The notes under the pieces are model-generated. The model searched no databases. It was not told the DNA's origin and saw nothing but the letters and a program-made list of their open reading frames with translations. This document shows positions 54,001 through 64,000 of a stretch of 64,000 nucleotides of DNA, piece after piece. Source of the stretch: Callaeas wilsoni (Eukaryota > Chordata > Aves > Passeriformes > Callaeidae); contig VWPU01002116.1 in assembly GCA_013398955.1 (NCBI GenBank), positions 30,637 to 94,636 of the forward strand. The letters run 5' to 3'. Positions within the stretch are counted from its first letter, which is position 1. The number at the start of each line of letters is the position of its first letter. The position numbers were made by a program, and so were the translations under genes.

Positions 54001-54047
54001 TAGCTTCCTATTCAGCCAGTCATGAAATGTCTCTGGCTTTCCCAAGG

Positions 54048-54079
54048 CTGTGTGTGTGTGAGCAGTGGTACACACACAG
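54048..54079. repeat. Inverted repeat of GT/AC microsatellite
   Basis: CTGTGTGTGT (54048-54057) is mirrored as its reverse complement ACACACACAG (54070-54079) after a 12-bp spacer, so a short hairpin is possible. It probably arose from inversion or independent growth of GT and CA tracts. Confidence 0.8.
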
Positions 54080-54408
54080 ACAGACCCAGACAGGCACAGA
54101 GTCACAAATGTGTATATGGATGGTGTCTCATGGACAAAAGTACATCCTTCTCAGTTGATGCCTTTTTCCAACTAGGCTGATTCATTGCACAGAGTTGTTT
54201 GAAATTCCACTGCTCTCCCTACTGGCTGCTCTTCCCAACTAGGGGTAAAAAGAAGGAAAATTTTGCTTAATTTGTTTGTTGGTTTTTTTTAAAGTGTATG
54301 TTTAAAGTGTTGTCAGAGGTAGCCAACAGGGGCAATAAAGGCTGGTGAACAACCTTCTTTACCCTATGCTACATTTGACTGTAATTCTACAAACTTTGGT
54401 GAGTGTGG

Positions 54409-54430
54409 ATGGTTAATCTTGATTAACCAT
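54409..54430. repeat. 22-bp inverted repeat, 2-bp loop
   Basis: ATGGTTAATC, TT, GATTAACCAT: ten paired bases with no mismatch. The GTTAATNATTAAC-like core resembles the dimeric HNF1 site consensus (GTTAATNATTAAC) with one extra base in the spacer. Whether it binds anything is unknown. Confidence 0.9.
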
Positions 54431-55641
54431 GGGCAAATTTCCTTAGTTACCCATTGGCAATCCTGAAGCGGGATGTGCTTTGACTTAATCCTTAACATTT
54501 GTACCAGTCACTTCCATTTTCTTTTCAGGATGAACTGTGATATAAGGTTGGTCTTTAGCAAGTCATTCCATCTAATTATTCATTCTTCTGAGGCATTTCC
54601 TTCTGAAGACATAAAAATGCTTTGCTGTTTCTATGGTAGAGCTCTTTCTCTTAATTTTCTGAACTTTATGAGAACACAGTGGTCCTTATGCTCTTGTCCA
54701 AACCAACCAGTGCTAAATGGGACCTCCGCAGACCCTGAAAGGGTTGTCCTTTTATTGGTGTTCACAGCAGAATTTTAACTGAATGTCATTCAACTTTCTT
54801 TTCACAGCATTCCCTGGGGAACTGCCTGGGCCTTGAAATTCTGCACTGCATGTTCTCCGTAGCCAAGAACTTTCAAACTTGAACCAAATCATTCTCAATG
54901 CTTTTACAGCCCCCATTCTTCCCAGCTAAGCTTATGACATGTTAAAGTTATTTGCACACAGACACTTATTTATGACTCTTTTACATAGCTTTCATCCAAT
55001 TTTATCTTTAAGTTATTGTGCAATTCTAGAATCATATCATTTGAAGCACTTGCCTCTGATAAAAGTCCCTAGAATTTGCATTTCTCATAATATTTTTGCA
55101 TGCTTCAAAATGTCAGAATAATAATGAGAGCAGGACTTCCAAGGTTTTGTTTCCTTTTTACATCTATGGAATGAAAGACAGGTTGGGTGTAGGTATCTCT
55201 GTTTACTTTCCTTTTGAACCATAGACAATAGGGTCTTCAGTCACTGATAAAAGTTCATTTGTACTCTGAATGTTTTCCTGTCCACTTAAGCTGATTTTAT
55301 ATAACATGCAAAATGACTATTCAATATTCCGTTAGTAATGCACCAAATGGAGTAAGCCAAAGAATTAGCTTAATTAAGCATTCTTTTCTCCTTAGAATAA
55401 AATCCCAAACAAACCAATCCAACTAGAAAAAAATCCAAAACCAGATAAGAGCTATGACAGGTATTGCAGATAGACTCCTGGCTTGACTATCAGGAGGCAT
55501 TAATTCCCTTCTGGTGGGGCTATTTACCTCTGATAGTGATTTTAAACTGGAGATTTCATTTTGCCTTCATTTACTTTGTCAGCTTTTTCCATTGTCAGTC
55601 TGAGATTGTTACTCAGCAAATTTCTACTTACGGTATAGGCG

Positions 55642-55667
55642 ATATATATATATATGTGTGTGTATAT
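55642..55667. repeat. (TA)n(TG)n compound microsatellite
   Basis: A TA run continuing into TG and TGTATA units. Ordinary simple repeat. Confidence 0.85.
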
Positions 55668-55683
55668 TCTTTTTACAAGCTTT

Positions 55684-55829
55684 TCATTAAATGTTTCTTC
55701 AGTTGTGCTTTTATCTTTGTAAGCACAGATCGTGTATATACATCTATTTACAGCAAACTACTTATGGAATAGAAATATTCTTTACTACCTATTCATCAAA
55801 ATGTTTCCTCAGCTGAGCTTTTATCTTTG
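55684..55829. repeat. Diverged direct repeat pair, about 36 bp, 110 bp apart
   Basis: A segment at 55684-55719 (TCATTAAATGTTTCTTCAG, then GTGCTTTTATCTTTG) recurs at 55792-55829 as ATTCATCAAAATGTTTCCTC, then AGCTGAGCTTTTATCTTTG, with a few substitutions and a one-base indel. Likely an old local duplication. Confidence 0.65.
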
Positions 55830-58800
55830 AAGTCCAAATATGCGCCACGCCACCACTCCCCTCAGATCACAAATATCAGGTTTAGAAATAGAGAAATACT
55901 GCACTGGGACCAAGGCCTGGCGTTCCCTTCAAGGTCAGGGTTGTCACATACTTAAACGGACCTGACTTAGGAAATTAAAAGGGGCCAACCGTACAAATTG
56001 TGATAGTTCCTGTCCCTATTGCTCACTGTCTCTACCCATCTGTAGTACTCTAGAGTCTGAATACAAAATAACTTTATTCGGTTCTGAATGAGAGACAAAC
56101 CTGATCCTCTTTTCCTTACAGCAAAGGCTCTCAGGTAGAAAATAAATGATTGAGAAAAGTTAAATAAAGAAGCAAGGTAATCCATGATGCTGTATCTTAG
56201 AATGAAGTTGAACTTCCTAAATCTAGGTTTCCCCAGGATAATGGTTCAACACCTAAGATCTGCAGAACATGTTGGATACTTACTCTTTTCCCACAAATCC
56301 CTTAGAGTTCAAAATCCCATTTCTAACCTTCTTCATGACTGAGAAATTATAAGAATAGATTTGTTGGTAAACCTGTGGTTACCTTGTGGCTGCCCATGGT
56401 GGAATGGTACTAAGCAGGTGTATAGGGGGTTTATTGCTCGAAAGGAGTATTTTCATTTATAACTGCAACAAAAACTCTCTGTTTCTGACTAGGAGCATTT
56501 GTCTCTCCTGGTTTATTTCCTCCTCCCTCTACTGCATAAAAATACATATTGACACTACCTTGTGGCATTACAATTTTTACTGTGGTGCATTACAGTTTTC
56601 AAAGCACAGTAATTTTTATGATATGTGGTAGCTTAAAGGGAAAAGCAGTATCCAGCAGGGAAATGAAGGGTGAAACACTGGCCTCTTTGAAGTCAGTGAG
56701 AAAAACTATTACTGCCTTCAGTAGAGGCAAGGTTTCAGTCCAAGCACTCAGGGAGAAACATGGAGCTATATATTGATTTTATCTCTTAGGCAAAACTAAG
56801 AGAAGAGAAGAGAAATGCGTTCATCTGGAATCTAGGATGGTTAATGTCAGTAGGCCTTTAGGAAATTGTGTTACATAGATGAATGGTATGTTGGTCCAAT
56901 CAAACATCCAAAATCTCTACATTTGACCTCCAATTCTCTAAACGAAGAATAAAGAACCCAACTGCAAAATCCGTTATAACCTGTAAGATTTCTGTTTACA
57001 TATGTAATACAGAGCATCCAAATCTGAACACATTTAAGAATAAAACAGCCAAGTTTGAGGCTTCCCCAGCCTATAGTAGTAAATTGCAAAGTATACACAA
57101 TTACATTTAGACAGTATTTTATAAAGGAGCAGTAAACATTTATAAATAAAACCCGTATTAATATGGGAATTCGCCTCTAGTAGCTGCCCTTCTCTAATTT
57201 AAGATATTTTTAGCTAATAAAGACAATATGGTATCATAGTTAAACAGGGGAAATACTGAGATAAATAATTCATGAACATCTGAAGTAAATAACTTCTAAA
57301 TAGACACTTTGACTAATCTACTTTTGACAAACAAATGAGCAAAGCTTTGTTTTTACAATTGTCTGATGAACACAATTTTCAGCTCTGTAGCTGAAATAGA
57401 ACTTATTTTGGACAACTGCTGGTTTAATTTCTAAAGGCTCATAACACACAACTTAGGTAACAAAACATACAGCTCTACCACTATTTGTGAATGTAGAGTA
57501 TCTGAATACCTTTTTGCATTAAACAGTTCTCAAATCCATCAGCCAAAATTTGTCAGTACCAAGAAATAGTGAGAATGCTGAAATAGCAAGTAAATTCATT
57601 AATTAAATCTTAGTAGGTTTGCATATAATTCACATACAAGGAAAAGATGACAGGAGAGTTAAAGCAGCTCTGTTCTGAACTCCGCTCTTTCTTGCTTCTT
57701 AATGAAAGAGTAAATCCGAGGCTTTGGTATTACTGCTTTGTCATGGTAATTGAGAAGTTGTGAATTCAACATGATGACTTTACTGCAGGTTGAAGAAAGA
57801 AGTGATGTTGAACTATGAGTAGAAGAATTTATTTAAATGTCAGTCTAGATAAAAGGCTAAAGGTTAATAAAAGCTATGCATTGTACATCATGGAGTTTCT
57901 TTTTAAGTGTGATGTACTTGAAACACTTCTATAAGAAAATCTCAGTTTATGCCCATTAGGCCCATATTTCATATTGAGTTTGTTAATACATAGTAACATA
58001 AGAATGAGAATACTGAGAAAAGGAGACTGATAATTGTTGTTAAGTTCATCAAAATTGTTTCTATTCTTGTTTTTTTCACCTCTTCACCTACATCAAATTA
58101 TGTGGTAGTACAATTGCTTCCGATAATTATAAAGAGAAGTTGAGAGTAGCTCTTATACAAACATGACCTTCACACTGAACAGGGATCCATTTTGTTCAGA
58201 GAAAGGCAGTACAGAAACATGGAGAAAAGTCCTCTTTTCCTGTATGCGTAGGATTTGTTTGATACTAGTTGCCTGGACCAACAAAAGGTTTCACTGGCCA
58301 AAATTATTAATGTTCTTGGGTCAGTGAAATAATTAGACATATGCTTAAATATTTAGTAGTTTTGTATTTCATCTCTAAAAAAATTTAAGTGAAATACTGT
58401 CATGTTCCAAAGTAAGAGCATAATCATGATGTAAAAGAGAACTATACTGCAAATAGTCAGGACTTTCAAATTCTGTTCTCTAAGGCAAAATATTTGAAAC
58501 TTGACGATTATTATTAAGAAAGGAAAAACACACTGAAGTTCAATTTCACCTGAATTGCTTCTGTACAATTTATGTTTTTATAATAAAGTCTAGTGGCAGT
58601 TACATAACTGACTGGAAGTTTCAAAATCTTTATCAGTTTCCAATTACAGCTTAGAGCTCCACTATAAAAAACTTTGAAAACAACGTAACAAGGAAATTCT
58701 CTACCCCAGTGAACTCCCTATCTGAGATTTAATTAAAATAGGATGTATGAGACAGGAAGAAAGAGGAAAGGACAAATAGGATGGATGTTCATAAATTAGT

Positions 58801-59997
58801 CATAGCAGCAGCTTTAGCACTCACAAATGATGACCAGCCCATTTGCTGTATGGTTTTTTTTGCAGAGCTAATAAAATTCAATAGATGCCTCTAGTTTGTT
58901 CACCAATTGAAGGTGCAGAGCTAAAAATTGCACCAGATATTAGGGGTCTCAAATCTTCCTCTTTGGAGTATGAGGGAAAAAGCAAGAAATCACAGAGAGT
59001 CTTGAACTACACCACCACCTGCTGTTGCAACCATTATGACTCACATAATTTATTCATACCCAAATACAGTGTGCATCTGCTATTTATTGATATTTTGGTT
59101 TATTTTTCTTATTATAGCTTCTGCTTATATTGAATAAAGTTTCCAAGTACTGTGGAGAGTATATAAATATGGATTATATATTGCTTATAAAGGCCTTTCC
59201 CTTTCACAGCATCCAAGAATGAAAAATGCATTTCCTCCCTTTCCAGCTAAGCAATATAAACATCAAAGGAAGGATTAGCATTTTAGGTCTTTTCACTCTA
59301 AATCTTTGTGTCATATGCCTTGCTGTCTTGCACAGAACATTTATATTTCTATACCTACTACATAATCCCAGCAGTGGGCCAAACATCTTTACTTTCCTCT
59401 AATTTGCATAATTAATTAGAGTCCAGCATTCATGCCAAGATATCTGCACTCACATTGAAATAACAACTGTCACTTTTCAGGCTGAAATAAATTCATTACC
59501 TAGGATTCAAACTGCTGTTCTCCCTGCCAGGTGAAAGTTTAGGGCACACAGTCAGCCACTGCTCCTCTGCTGTAATAACCCAGCCGTCAGATATAGCGGA
59601 TTATGGCGGATTCCATAAACACAATCCGAGATGCTGTGCCTGCAGAACCAGAAGAGCCTTGAGGACTGTGCTGCAGCCACCTACAGGGGCTTGGCTGCCA
59701 GGAGGCAACACAAACCTTGGCTGTCGTATGGGATGGAGAGGGCTTGAGGCTGAGGAGACTCAAGATGTGCTGATTTCAAGCCAGATTCTTTTAGGAGGGC
59801 TCTTATGAAATGGCTCCTGTATAATGGGAGCGTCAACGGCTGAAAAATAGCAATATAAATTATTATCTGCCTTAGATTAATTTCTTTCAGACGAAGTAAT
59901 CCAGGCCGATACAGAGATTCGTGTTACTGCAGGCCCTATCTAGTGACCTTTTTTTTTTCCTCACCTATATTTGTATTTTAAATCTCTTTTTCTGCAG

Positions 59998-60113
59998 AAG
60001 GAAGCATTCTGCCAAGTCAGTAAAACAAAAGAAATTCTATGCAGAGGTCTTTGTCTCCACTGTGAAAGTGCCTACTATGTCTAAAGTTGAACGAGAGGAA
60101 ACCAGGATGCTAA
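59998..60113 (+). CDS. Candidate internal exon, 116 nt, protein unknown
   Basis: A textbook acceptor (TAAATCTCTTTTTCTGCAG) precedes the segment and a GTATGT donor follows at 60114. One frame is open throughout. It starts one base into the exon, spans 38 codons (RKHSAKSVKQKKFYAEVF, then VSTVKVPTMSKV and EREETRML) and leaves one base at the end. The product would be strongly basic at first and then charged. Another frame is open for 28 codons before a TAA. No family is recognised and no other exon of the same transcript can be pointed to, so a non-coding RNA exon or a cryptic splice pair is as likely. It lies about 3 kb before the CpG-rich end. Confidence 0.25.
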
Positions 60114-61173
60114 GTATGTGGATACTTAGCTAAGCAATAAGCCATTTGGTCAATAGGGAAAAATCTGGCTTCTTGAAGGAAATCAGCACAGCTCTGCCTG
60201 CTTTCCTTTGTTTGTTATTTCTAGGTTTTCAACCTGCTGTACAGAAGGGTGACTTTCTGCTTGCTTTTACCACATGGGAACATTAACAACTATTTATCAC
60301 CTAGGATTTGACTTCCCAATGTTAGTTAGCTTCCCATAGCAAGTTAGCTATGATAGTGATGACCATGCAGAAGGCAGGTGGCCTTTCTCATCTGCAGAGC
60401 CTTTGTTTTGAAATAAAGACACAAACCAGTACATACCAGTTGGCTGGGGAACCAAGGCCACTCCAGAGGCCACTCCATAGCACAAAAGCAGCACAGACAT
60501 ACCCTCAGCTATGTTTTGCACTGATGGCTCTCCTCTCCAAATGCAGGTCCTCACCCTGCTTACGCTTACAATTTTACCAAAATACATTCTTCCACCAGAG
60601 TTTGCATGACAATGAACTTAGGCATGTACCTACATGCCAACAGGTTTGAAAATACACTGTGAAAGAAAGTTACTTTCAAATGTAATTTTACTTATTTTTG
60701 TGTTTAGTTCAACAGTTCTTGGGCTGCAAGACTTTTTATTTGTTCTGATTCTATGGTGTTTACTCATTTTTGTTTATTAGAGAAAAAAATGTGTGTGAGC
60801 TCTAGCTTGAACAGGAGTTTCACCATGCAGAAGTATGAGAGTGGACAATTAGGCTACAGAAATAACCTAATACATTGAAAGTCTGGAGAAACCTTTTAGG
60901 TATTTTCTCAGATTTTTTTTTTAGAAACAAGCAGCAATGGGTTTGGGTTCCTTTAATATTCCAACTATTACTTTGGGCTTCCTGTATCTATTAGTTTTTG
61001 GAATACAGTGGCCTCTCTCACAGTGAGTCAAATGTTATTTCAAATATCACATTGCTAGCTGAGCTTTAGCATTAGGCAGGCACTCACTTCTTTGGAATTT
61101 TGCTATAGACTGAGGACTGGTTTGTTAGAACTTTGTTCTTCAACAAACTCTTTAATCTCTCCAAGAAAAAAAC

Positions 61174-61196
<23 letters not shown>
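61174..61196. repeat. A23 homopolymer in an A-rich tract
   Basis: 23 consecutive A preceded by A-rich sequence from about 61163. No processed gene or SINE could be recognised upstream, so a retroposon tail is not supported. Confidence 0.8.
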
Positions 61197-61206
<10 letters not shown>

Positions 61207-62000
61207 ACAGCCCCAAAAAACAAACACTGAAACTCTGTCAGTAAAAACTACATTGAACCAATCTAGAAGCAAGGAAATCTTCAAGGAATCTTCCTGAGGA
61301 ATGAAAACCAGAAAAGCTTTCAGATCTTTCTCATGCTTAATGCAAAGCATAGTTTGGTAGTTTTCCTTTGCAACTCACCATTAATGTCAAATGCAGTGCT
61401 CTAAGGTCATACATAGGGAAATGTGATTTTTCTGAGTTCCTCAAAACTTTTGGAAGCTGGGACTTCTCATCAAAGTGCAGATACCATGGAAGCAGGCACT
61501 AAACTTAGTTCTAAACTTTACCCTCTAGGTAAAGTTGAAGATTTTTATCAGAGTTATATGAAGCATACACTTATGGAAAGCCTTAGAATAGTTTACATCC
61601 GAGTATTTAGTTTACCATTTACAATTTATTCTTGATACTAAGTATTCATATCATTAGTAACAGATATATCTGAGCTCTGCACAAATTAGACTAGCGCAGA
61701 ATCCATCCACAGTTTCTGTAAAATAGAACTGAGATTTGATGGCATTGTCTTTACTTTGCACTTTTTGCACATAACAAGGCTACTTTTGTGACATTTAAAT
61801 TTGCTTCCCCTTTGATCTAGTAATTTCCCCTCTAGTTTCATGGCTTTTATGTTCTTTGCTTGTAACAAGAAAAAGGCCATCCTGTCTTGAAATGTGAAAG
61901 AGTTTCTTTTAATCTACAGTGCGTTTCACTCAACTTTATTAATTTACCTTTCAGGGTTGCAGAAACAGATTACACAACCTCATACCTGCTGTTACCACAA

Positions 62001-62030
62001 AAATTATCAACAGTTGCCTGTTGATAATTT
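62001..62030. repeat. 30-bp perfect hairpin, 13-bp arms
   Basis: AAATTATCAACAG, loop TTGC, CTGTTGATAATTT: thirteen perfectly paired bases around a four-base loop. It is the strongest inverted repeat I noticed by eye in the window. It is too short and AT-rich for a typical microRNA precursor, and no element boundaries flank it. Confidence 0.92.
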
Positions 62031-62814
62031 CAAAGGTACACATGCTCATAACCAGACATGTTCATACTCAGTGGTTTTGGACAGAAAATACTCCATTTTC
62101 AATTACTGAAATATCTGGAGTAATCATTCTTTGAAGAAATTGCTCTCTTGATTTATCCAGATATATGGGTGGAAAGATAATTTAAAATTAGTTAAGGAAA
62201 TTCTTTTCTGTCTGCCAAGTCTCAGCAGAGTGAGGAGGTTTGCTCTCTTTCAGGTTATTTGCCCCTGTCTCTGCAGATTCTTACAGTGTTGTCTACACCA
62301 CCATATTTCACTAAACGTAAGAGACATGTTTCCAAGAGCTGCTGGAGAGACATGAGGGCAAGAGAGTGCTAGATTATGAAGGGGGAAATGAAGACATAGC
62401 AGACTACAAGGAGGCAAACACTGCAAAGAGATATAGCAGAAGGAGCAGTAAAAACGACCATGTAGGAGACAAGCGAGCCCCATTTGACTATCAGAAACAT
62501 CACACACAATGCAACTAAAAATTTGCTAGGACAGTCTTGGTGTTTACTGTATTATTGCAGTATTTTCCTATACCCCAGGTATCAGCCGGGTTTTATGACC
62601 TATCTGCCTTTCTCATTCTGTCCTTAACATCCAGTCTTCAAAACGCATGATACGAAATATTCGGCCAAAGACCAAAAAGCAGTGACACGCCTGCCCTGGT
62701 TTTATGTGCGTACATGGCAATTTACAGATTAAGAGGAGTTAGTGCTAAAGCCTGTTTTAAAGCTCGTTCCTTCTCACACGGAGCTAAGCCGTCATGAGAA
62801 AACAAAACCTGGAG

Positions 62815-63115
62815 AAGGCAGCTGGCCTCGGCCGCGTTGGCAGCGCTGCCGCAGGACCCCCGCGGGGGGTGCGGGACCCGGCGGCCGGCAGCCGCGACGG
62901 CGGACACCGCTGCCGCTGCCGTCTCCGCCGCTAGAGGGGGTCTCGGGACCTGTTTTCCCGAGGAAAAACCGGGAACCGACAGCAGGTTCTACGGAGCCCG
63001 GGCTGCATTTTGGCTCCGAGAGGAAAGGGAAGCGGCTGGGCGCGGGTTACAGAACGGGCAGGCGGTTTGCACGCTGCTTTGGGACGCGGAGTAGCTGGGT
63101 GGGTAAGGCTTAGAT
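62815..63115. promoter_or_regulatory. CpG island, first block
   Basis: GC and CpG content jump abruptly compared with the preceding 60 kb (for example CGGCCGCG near 62829, CCCCGCGGGG at 62857-62866, GCGACGGCGG near 62893). CpG-rich blocks of this kind in birds usually mark promoters. A GGGTAAGG donor-like site at 63101-63108 on the plus strand could end a non-coding first exon. The open frames here (123 codons plus, 61 minus) are typical of stop-poor GC-rich DNA and are not taken as genes. Direction is unresolved. Confidence 0.75.
62928..62940 (+). promoter_or_regulatory. CTCF-like core motif in the CpG island
   Basis: CCGCTAGAGGGGG matches 11 of 12 positions of the commonly cited CTCF core CCRSYAGRKGGC. 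CTCF sites are frequent at promoters, so the location supports it, but occupancy is not shown. Confidence 0.35.
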
Positions 63116-63399
63116 TGCCAAAGAAACTTTAATGCGCTTCCTCGCTCCCAAAGTAACTTTGTGTTAGAGACTCCCTGTTACGAAACATGGAAGGCTTTCA
63201 TAAATCAGAGCCATGGCAAATAGGTTTTAAACTTCTTACAGACTCCGTGCCAGCAAGACTGTGTGCCATTCCACTCGGGTGCCCACCTTCCTGTAGTCTT
63301 CCCACCCTCGTTTTATAAAGTGAGATGGAAACTTTGGCTGGCGATAAAACACTGGAAAAGGGAACGGAGAAGGGCAGTCAACAGGAGGAAGCCCCCAAG
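63116..63399. other. Intermediate-GC spacer between the CpG blocks
   Basis: GC drops to intermediate values. A TTTTATAAAG element (about 63309-63318) resembles a TATA box, but nothing ties it to a start site. No gene could be identified here. Confidence 0.4.
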
Positions 63400-63801
63400 T
63401 GATGCTTTCTCGGCTCTTCCTCTTTCCCACTTGCACACTAAGACACAGGGCTGCAGACACGGCCGGTCGGCCCCAGACCCTCCATGCTCCCGCTGGATGC
63501 TGGCAGCTGTCCCCTGTGTGCCCCCAGAGACCCCGGGCCGGGAGCGCTGCGGAGGGCGGTGGGAAGGCGAACCCAAACTGTGGCCAGGCCGGGGCCCCGC
63601 ACTCGCTGTGCACCTGGCAGGGCAAAAGCCCGTATTGGTGTCGGCCTGTTTGGGAGCTCTGTAATAAGAAAAACGGATGTCAGCAGAGAGAAAAGAAAAA
63701 TAAAATGAAAAGGAAAATAAAGGAAAGGTGGGAGCTTGCCCGCAGGGAGGGAGAGCCTCGCGGGAACGGAGGGCAACCCGCGGTGGCAGGAGACGGACAA
63801 A

Positions 63802-63820
63802 GGGCGGGGAGGGCGAGGGG
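63802..63820 (+). promoter_or_regulatory. GC box and G-quadruplex motif
   Basis: GGG-C-GGGG-A-GGG-CGA-GGGG: four G runs with one- to three-base loops, overlapping a GGGCGG Sp1-type core. Typical of promoter-proximal DNA. Confidence 0.6.
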
Positions 63821-63962
63821 CCTGCCCCAGCCGTAGCGGCGCGGCAGCGGGGGTCCCCGGCGGGGCGCAGCCGAGAGCGGAGCCCACCCTGCGGCAGCAC
63901 CGAGGGGGCGCCGGCCGAGGCGCTCAACAGGCGCTGCCGCCCCGCCGGGACGGGGCCGGCAC

Positions 63963-64000
63963 ATGGCAGGAGCCGCGCTCGCTGCCAGCCCCGTGCCAGG
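63963..64000 (+). CDS. Possible translation start, partial, runs off the window
   Basis: An ATG at 63963 opens a frame (MAGAALAASPVP) to the last base. The alanine-rich beginning would fit a signal peptide or a disordered N-terminus. The context has G at +4 but C at -3, so the Kozak match is only partial. It lies at the 3' edge of the CpG block, where a first coding exon would be expected. Twelve residues are too few to name a family, and a chance ATG in a 5' leader is the main alternative. Confidence 0.15.
   Translation, partial: MAGAALAASPVP

Larger units (their letters stand above)
43375..62814. other. Long unique, gene-free stretch
   Basis: Almost 20 kb with no transposable element I can recognise and no identified gene. 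Notable items inside are the locally CpG-richer 47.6-47.95 kb spot, the inverted repeats at 54048-54079, 54409-54430 and 62001-62030, a diverged direct repeat (55684/55792), a TA/TG microsatellite (55642-55667), a candidate exon (59998-60113) and a poly(A) tract (61174-61196). Everything else is AT-rich, with short chance frames. Confidence 0.5.
63400..64000. promoter_or_regulatory. CpG island, second block, running off the window
   Basis: GC-rich from about 63450, extreme from 63730 to the end. It contains a GC-box-like GGGCGGGGA at 63803 (Sp1 type) and a G-quadruplex pattern at 63802-63820. An A-rich purine patch (63670-63730) separates two halves. This is most likely the core promoter and 5' untranslated exon of a gene continuing beyond the window, or of a gene running leftwards. 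Overlapping open frames of up to 204 codons on both strands reflect lack of AT-rich stop codons. Confidence 0.8.

Noticed and set aside
61163..61196. Poly(A) tract as the tail of a processed retrocopy
   Set aside because: The upstream sequence shows no coding or SINE-like body and no flanking target duplication was seen.
63236..63964. Open frames of 74-204 codons on both strands of the CpG island
   Set aside because: Stop codons are rare in GC-rich DNA. The compositions (Pro, Arg, Ala, Gly) mirror base composition, and several frames on both strands are open at once.
1..64000. CRISPR arrays, bacterial operons, tRNA, rRNA or spliceosomal snRNA genes
   Set aside because: I saw no regularly spaced identical repeats, no tRNA A/B box pair with cloverleaf pairing and no rRNA or U-snRNA core sequences. 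The CR1 and LTR content points to a vertebrate nuclear genome.

Overview
The window looks like a gene-poor, AT-leaning stretch of an avian nuclear genome, most likely a passerine. Three 5'-truncated CR1 LINE 3' ends and one probable CR1 shard support a bird. A solitary LTR of about 1.1 kb, of a type I recall as common in songbirds, suggests a passerine; both identifications rest on recognising the sequences, not on a database search. There are no bacterial-style operons. The longest uninterrupted reading frames are artefacts of a (CCTT)n microsatellite, of the antisense strand of a CR1 copy, or of GC-rich sequence. I could not identify any intact protein-coding gene.

Layout from left to right. 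1-5294 is unique sequence with a small GT microsatellite. 5295-6392 is a solo LTR holding about seven copies of a short motif spaced roughly 50 bp apart. 11245-11912 is a sense-strand CR1 3' end. 13702-13830 (minus) is a possible 129-nt exon with good splice signals. 16236-16526 (minus) is a protein-like frame broken by one TGA, read here as a decayed coding fragment of unknown identity. 17425-17718 is a large CCTT microsatellite. 19985-20034 is a GT/G-rich tract able to form a G-quadruplex. 24128-24210 is a CR1 shard. 24709-24742 and 26592-26687 are recent tandem duplications (17 bp and 48 bp). 32264-32285, 54409-54430 and 62001-62030 are perfect inverted repeats. 36311-36755 is a minus-strand CR1 end and 42664-43374 a plus-strand CR1 end. 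59998-60113 (plus) is a second candidate exon with strong splice signals.

The right end (about 62815-64000) changes sharply to GC-rich, CpG-rich sequence in two blocks, with GC-box-like motifs, a G-quadruplex motif and a CTCF-like motif. This is very probably the promoter and first-exon region of a gene that starts near the window edge. Its direction cannot be fixed; an ATG at 63963 (plus) stays open to the last base. The rest of the window is best read as intergenic or intronic DNA next to that gene. The candidate exons and ORF-rich spots (12.8-13.2, 13.7, 14.8, 16.2-16.5, 47.6-47.9 and 60.0 kb) would need transcript data to confirm.
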